A DNA stretch of 7,487 nucleotides. It comes from JBLHLB01 sp047618505 (GTDB lineage: Bacteria > Planctomycetota > UBA1135 > GCA-002686595). Numbering within the stretch: position 1 is the stretch's first letter; every line of letters starts with the position of its first letter. The notes under the pieces were generated by a model. The model saw only the letters and a list, made by a program, of their open reading frames with translations. It had not been told where the DNA came from and did no database searches. The stretch covers positions 1 to 7,487 of the forward strand of contig JBLHLB010000198.1 of the NCBI GenBank assembly GCA_047618505.1, in the 5' to 3' direction. The position numbers were made by a program, and so were the translations under genes. Positions 7,343-7,487 of the stretch are shown piece by piece.

Positions 7343-7487
7343 GGTCTGGGGACTACAACTCTCGCGGCTAGCCACCGCAGCCGATTGCCCCCGCAAGCAA
7401 GCCCTCCAGGGACCCAACCGCCCGCTTGCGCAATCCTCACGCAGGAGCGGGACATCGATTCCAACCTCGGGTCGTCTTCGGGCTACC
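7332..7487 (+). CDS. Possible start of a third operon gene, running off the window (unknown, CPRK motif)
   Basis: A frame beginning at TTG 7332, which overlaps the addA stop by 11 bases, stays open for 52 codons to the window edge. Its early part reads VWGLQLSRLATAADCPRK. The 'LS-x-L...CPRK' pattern resembles the first-cysteine segment of Cas4, AddB and other RecB-like nucleases, but this is a short match and could be chance. About two thirds of the first 31 codons end in G or C, falling to about half in the last 21. The addA frame, read beyond its own stop, looks more coding-like from about base 7428 to the end. So there may be a frame change, a later start in another frame, or no gene here at all. 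There is no good ribosome binding site, and no ATG or GTG start. No hairpin followed by a T-run was seen in 7343-7487. Confidence 0.27.
   Translation, partial: MPIEVWGLQLSRLATAADCPRKQALQGPNRPLAQSSRRSGTSIPTSGRLRAT

Noticed and set aside
7243..7464. Minus-strand open frame crossing the addA end and the right-hand tail
   Set aside because: It overlaps the conserved end of the AddA nuclease domain for nearly half its length, and the peptide looks like translated noise. It would matter only if the extended contig showed a convergent gene here.
7343..7487. Rho-independent terminator after addA
   Set aside because: I could not find a GC-rich hairpin followed by a run of T in these 145 bases.

Overview
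This GC-rich window is filled almost entirely by two long, overlapping plus-strand genes. Together they encode a two-subunit helicase-nuclease of the AddAB (RexAB) type, which processes double-strand DNA breaks for RecA-dependent recombination. The first gene (40-3486) encodes an AddB-like subunit. It has a degenerate, P-loop-less helicase-like N-terminal half and a C-terminal PD-(D/E)XK nuclease with the four-cysteine iron-sulfur 'staple' (C809, C1099, C1102, C1108). The second gene (3479-7342) encodes an AddA-like subunit: a complete UvrD/RecB-type superfamily 1 helicase, with all the usual motifs recognisable, fused to a C-terminal RecB-family nuclease.

Layout: bases 1-43 may hold the last 13 codons of an upstream gene, whose TGA would overlap the addB start codon as ATGA. 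The addB and addA genes overlap by 8 bases, with a good ribosome binding site for addA inside the end of addB. After addA, the last 145 bases contain no clear terminator. One reading frame starting at a TTG inside the end of addA stays open to the window edge and carries a CPRK motif. It may be the start of a third gene, but this is weak. The layout suggests a tightly packed operon that continues on both sides. No RNA gene, mobile element, CRISPR array or repeat was seen.

Organism: the high GC content, the strong preference for G or C at third codon positions, and the choice of AddAB over RecBCD fit a GC-rich bacterium. Planctomycetota, Myxococcota and related groups are plausible, but the sequence read by eye does not settle this. 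The system itself is a known type. The less usual details are acidic Ser/Asp/Glu-rich insertions in both subunits, a chance-looking P-loop motif before the AddB nuclease domain, and the possible third ORF.
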